Shown: piece by piece, positions 62,161-64,000 of the stretch
Position numbering within the stretch: position 1 is the first letter of the stretch
Layout: every line of letters begins with the position of its first letter
The notes under the pieces: model-generated
Seen by the model: the letters and a program-made list of their open reading frames with translations, nothing else
Told to the model about the DNA's origin: nothing
Databases searched by the model: none
NCBI GenBank assembly: GCA_944548615.1
Contig: OX155955.1
Coordinates: 6,117,381 to 6,181,380, forward strand
DNA from: Micropterix aruncella
Lineage: Eukaryota; Arthropoda; Insecta; Lepidoptera; Micropterigidae
Direction of reading: 5' to 3'
Length of the DNA: 64,000 nucleotides
Made by a program: the position numbers and the translations under genes

Positions 62161-62328
62161 TACCGGGTAAAAAGACCAATAACATAACTTTAGACATCAT
62201 TACTCTCGATTTTAATAGGTTAGATGCGTGTTGCAGGAATTTGATGGTACTGTAGATAACAGAAGACATGGATTAACAAAGGGAGATACAATCAAAATAA
62301 ACTACCACTGGGTCTTTTTTACCCGGTA
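62161..62328. mobile_element. short foldback MITE with TACCGGGTAAAAAGACC ends
   Basis: Left TACCGGGTAAAAAGACC and right GGTCTTTTTTACCCGGTA pair with one extra T. 168 bp and non-coding. Confidence 0.7.
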
Positions 62329-62388
62329 ATAAGTCATGTAGTGTTAAAGCAAATATAATATGTGGTAATACAATACTATTTATGTATA

Positions 62389-63101
62389 TCCTACTAATAT
62401 TATAAACGCGAAAGTTTGTATGTATGCATGGATGTTTGTTACTCTTTCACGCAAAAACTACTGAATGCATTTTGATGAAACTTTACAATAATATAGCTTA
62501 CACATCAGAATAACACATAGGCTATAATTTATAAAGATATAGCGTGAATTATCTAAAATATAACGATAACTCTCAAGTAAGTATAGGAAAAAAATCTAAG
62601 CAATTGACATTCGAAATTTAAATGCTATCCTACTATCCTACTAATATTATAAACGTGAAAGTTTGTATGTATGTATGGATGTTTGTTACTCTTTCACGCA
62701 AAAACTACTGAATGCATTTTGATGAAACTTTACAATAATATAGCTTACACATCAGAATAACACATAGGCTATATTTTATAAAGATATAGCGTGAATTATC
62801 TAAAATATAACGATAACTCTCAAGTAAGTATAAGAAAAAAATCTAAGCAATTGACATTCGAAATTTAAATGCTATCCTACTATCCTACTAATATTATAAA
62901 CGCGAAAGTTTGTATGTATGTTTGGATGTTTGTTACTCTTTCACGCAAAAACTACTGAATTGATTTTGATGAAACTTTACAATAATATAGCTTACACATC
63001 AGAATAAGAGATAGGCTATAATTTATAAATATATATGGTTTTCTATCATCATTATCACAATTTTTCATCACCACGCGGGTGAAACCGCTGGGCGCAGCTA
63101 G
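62389..63101 (+). mobile_element. Helitron-like non-autonomous element with three tandem 5' modules
   Basis: Begins TCCTACTAATATTATAAACG after an A and ends GCGGGTGAAACCGC (hairpin), then a short spacer and CTAG before a T. TC start, 3' hairpin, CTRR end and AT host site are the Helitron rules. The 5' module of 247 bp (GAAAGTTTGTATGTATGCAT, CAAAAACTACTGAATGCATT, AATAACACATAGGCTATAAT) occurs at 62389, 62636 and 62883, and only the last copy continues to the 3' hairpin. Modules one and two are nearly identical. A diverged fragment is at 22655-22830. No Rep/helicase gene. Confidence 0.85.
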
Positions 63102-63175
63102 TACTCTATAGTTTATACAATGCACGCAACCTTGACTTGATTAAAACATTAAACTCCAGAGTGACCACATAGGAT
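63102..63175. other. spacer
   Basis: Nothing recognised. Confidence 0.3.
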
Positions 63176-63290
63176 GTCATATAGCTCTTTTAACCCTCCC
63201 CGGACCCGGTCATTTTGCGAGTATGCCTCTGCCCCGGTCCCTTCATTTCTATTTGAGCCATCCGTAAAATGGTTATACTGTCTGATGCCT
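63176..63290 (-). pseudogene. LINE RNase H domain fragment
   Basis: On minus, 63282-63190 encodes GIRQYNHFTDGSNRNEGTGA and EAYSQNDRV. IYTDGS....GTGAG.YS is the first motif of the RNase H domain found in some LINE clades; the first catalytic aspartate (TDGS) is present. The rest of the domain is not recognisable, so this is a small relic. Confidence 0.6.
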
Positions 63291-63606
63291 CCTTGTTAAT
63301 AAGGTCGTAAGTCTTATGTAATTTTTCCTGTAATTATATTCAGTAAAAATTTTGTCTGTAACCATCTTTAGTAGTATGGAGTCATCCCATGCCTACTGCA
63401 CTATTTCTTATATTTTCTATTTTTCATGATTTGTGGTTCCTCTATTCATGCTCCAGAGTATTGACTGTTAGTCTTATGGACTGTAAAAGTATCACCCAAG
63501 TTATTATATATTTTGGGCCTATGTAATAGACTTGTCTCTGGGTGAATGTGGAGATACGTGAGCAATTACAAAAATCTTCTATAGCCGCTCGCCTGGTCAT
63601 ACTGAT
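63291..63606. other. unannotated stretch
   Basis: Possibly more of the LINE with the RNase H fragment. No clear motif. Confidence 0.35.
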
Positions 63607-63945
63607 CTGTTTGCTTCTCTCTGTATGGATTTTACTGGTATGGCACAATATAAGCTTCTGTCAAACAATTGTCTTATATCAAATTCTTCAAATTCCTCAA
63701 ACAGCTTATCTGGGTGAGGAGTCATCCAGCAGACTTCCTGTTTATTACTCTCAGTAGTAATTTTTGGGCCTTCTGTTTGCTTCTCTCTGTACGGATTTTA
63801 CTGGTATGGCACAATATAAGCTTCTGTCAAACAATTGTCTTATATCAAATTCTTCAAATTCCTCAAACAGCTTATATGGGTGGGGAGTCATCCAGCAGGC
63901 TTCCTGTTTACTACTCTCAGTAGTAATTTTTGGGCCTTTAAAGAG
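63607..63945 (+). repeat. 166-bp tandem duplication
   Basis: The unit from CTGTTTGCTTCTCTCTGTAT at 63607 repeats at 63773 (CTGTTTGCTTCTCTCTGTAC). Both contain TATGGCACAATATAAGCTTC, AAACAGCTTAT.TGGG and GAGTCATCCAGCAG. The copies are about 97 percent alike by eye, so the duplication is recent. It gives the similar open frames seen on plus, which have no known motif. Confidence 0.9.
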
Positions 63946-64000
63946 TAGATCCAGATTCTCCTTCGTGCTCGAAGCGATATCAGAAAAAGAGCAATAAAAC

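Noticed and set aside
62389..63101. LINE or RTE 3' tail
   Set aside because: The TC start, 3' hairpin and CTAG end fit a Helitron better, and there is no tail repeat.

Overview
The window looks like insect, most probably lepidopteran (moth or butterfly), nuclear DNA. The evidence is its AT-rich background, the very high density of small transposons, a Helitron-like repeat of the moth/butterfly type at 62389-63101 (starts TCCTACTAATATTATAAA, ends in a GC hairpin plus CTAG), 5S-derived repeats, and a clip-domain serine protease relic of arthropod type. I see no complete host gene. Nearly everything recognisable is mobile DNA, decayed mobile DNA or tandem repeats, so this is probably intergenic or large-intron sequence. 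One 200-base assembly gap lies at 8982-9181.

Layout. 0-9 kb: a mariner-type transposase N-terminus, two small tandem MITEs, two copies of a GC-rich family of about 0.6 kb, a truncated LINE and a palindromic 299-bp MITE. 9-17 kb: a microsatellite-bearing repeat, a second copy of that MITE, more GC-rich copies, one 5S-derived unit and two LINE reverse-transcriptase relics. 17-25 kb: microsatellites, several foldback elements and a TIR element with a GC-rich hexamer minisatellite. 25.7-29.4 kb: a PIF/Harbinger transposon with every coding part intact, inserted into a LINE. 29-38 kb: large MITEs and palindromes, a LINE C-terminus, a broken clip-protease relic in permuted order and a YqaJ-type nuclease pseudogene. 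38-48 kb: LINE relics, a tRNA-derived SINE, a 92-bp minisatellite and a mariner C-terminus. 48-54 kb: another copy of the LINE that hosts the Harbinger, a 181-bp satellite built from 5S rRNA sequence, and more GC-rich copies. 54-64 kb: a 1.5-kb TIR element carrying a nested SINE, a hAT MITE with a perfect 8-bp target duplication, transposase and LINE relics, the tandem-headed Helitron and a LINE RNase H fragment.

The best functional unit is the Harbinger at 26247-28932 (2686 bp, TTA target duplication on both sides). Its two genes, a DDE transposase on minus and a MADF-BESS DNA-binding partner on plus, each have two exons, and each gene's single intron contains an exon of the other. The four exons alternate strand along the element, and both 3' splice sites share one 30-bp segment. 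All four reading frames are open, both junctions are phase 0 and the catalytic DDE triad is present, so this may be a recent and possibly autonomous insertion.

The second notable system is a tandem satellite of 181-bp units derived from 5S rRNA (50107-50990), adjoining a rearranged copy of the GC-rich family. The rest is ordinary transposon sediment, useful mainly because its nesting gives relative insertion ages.
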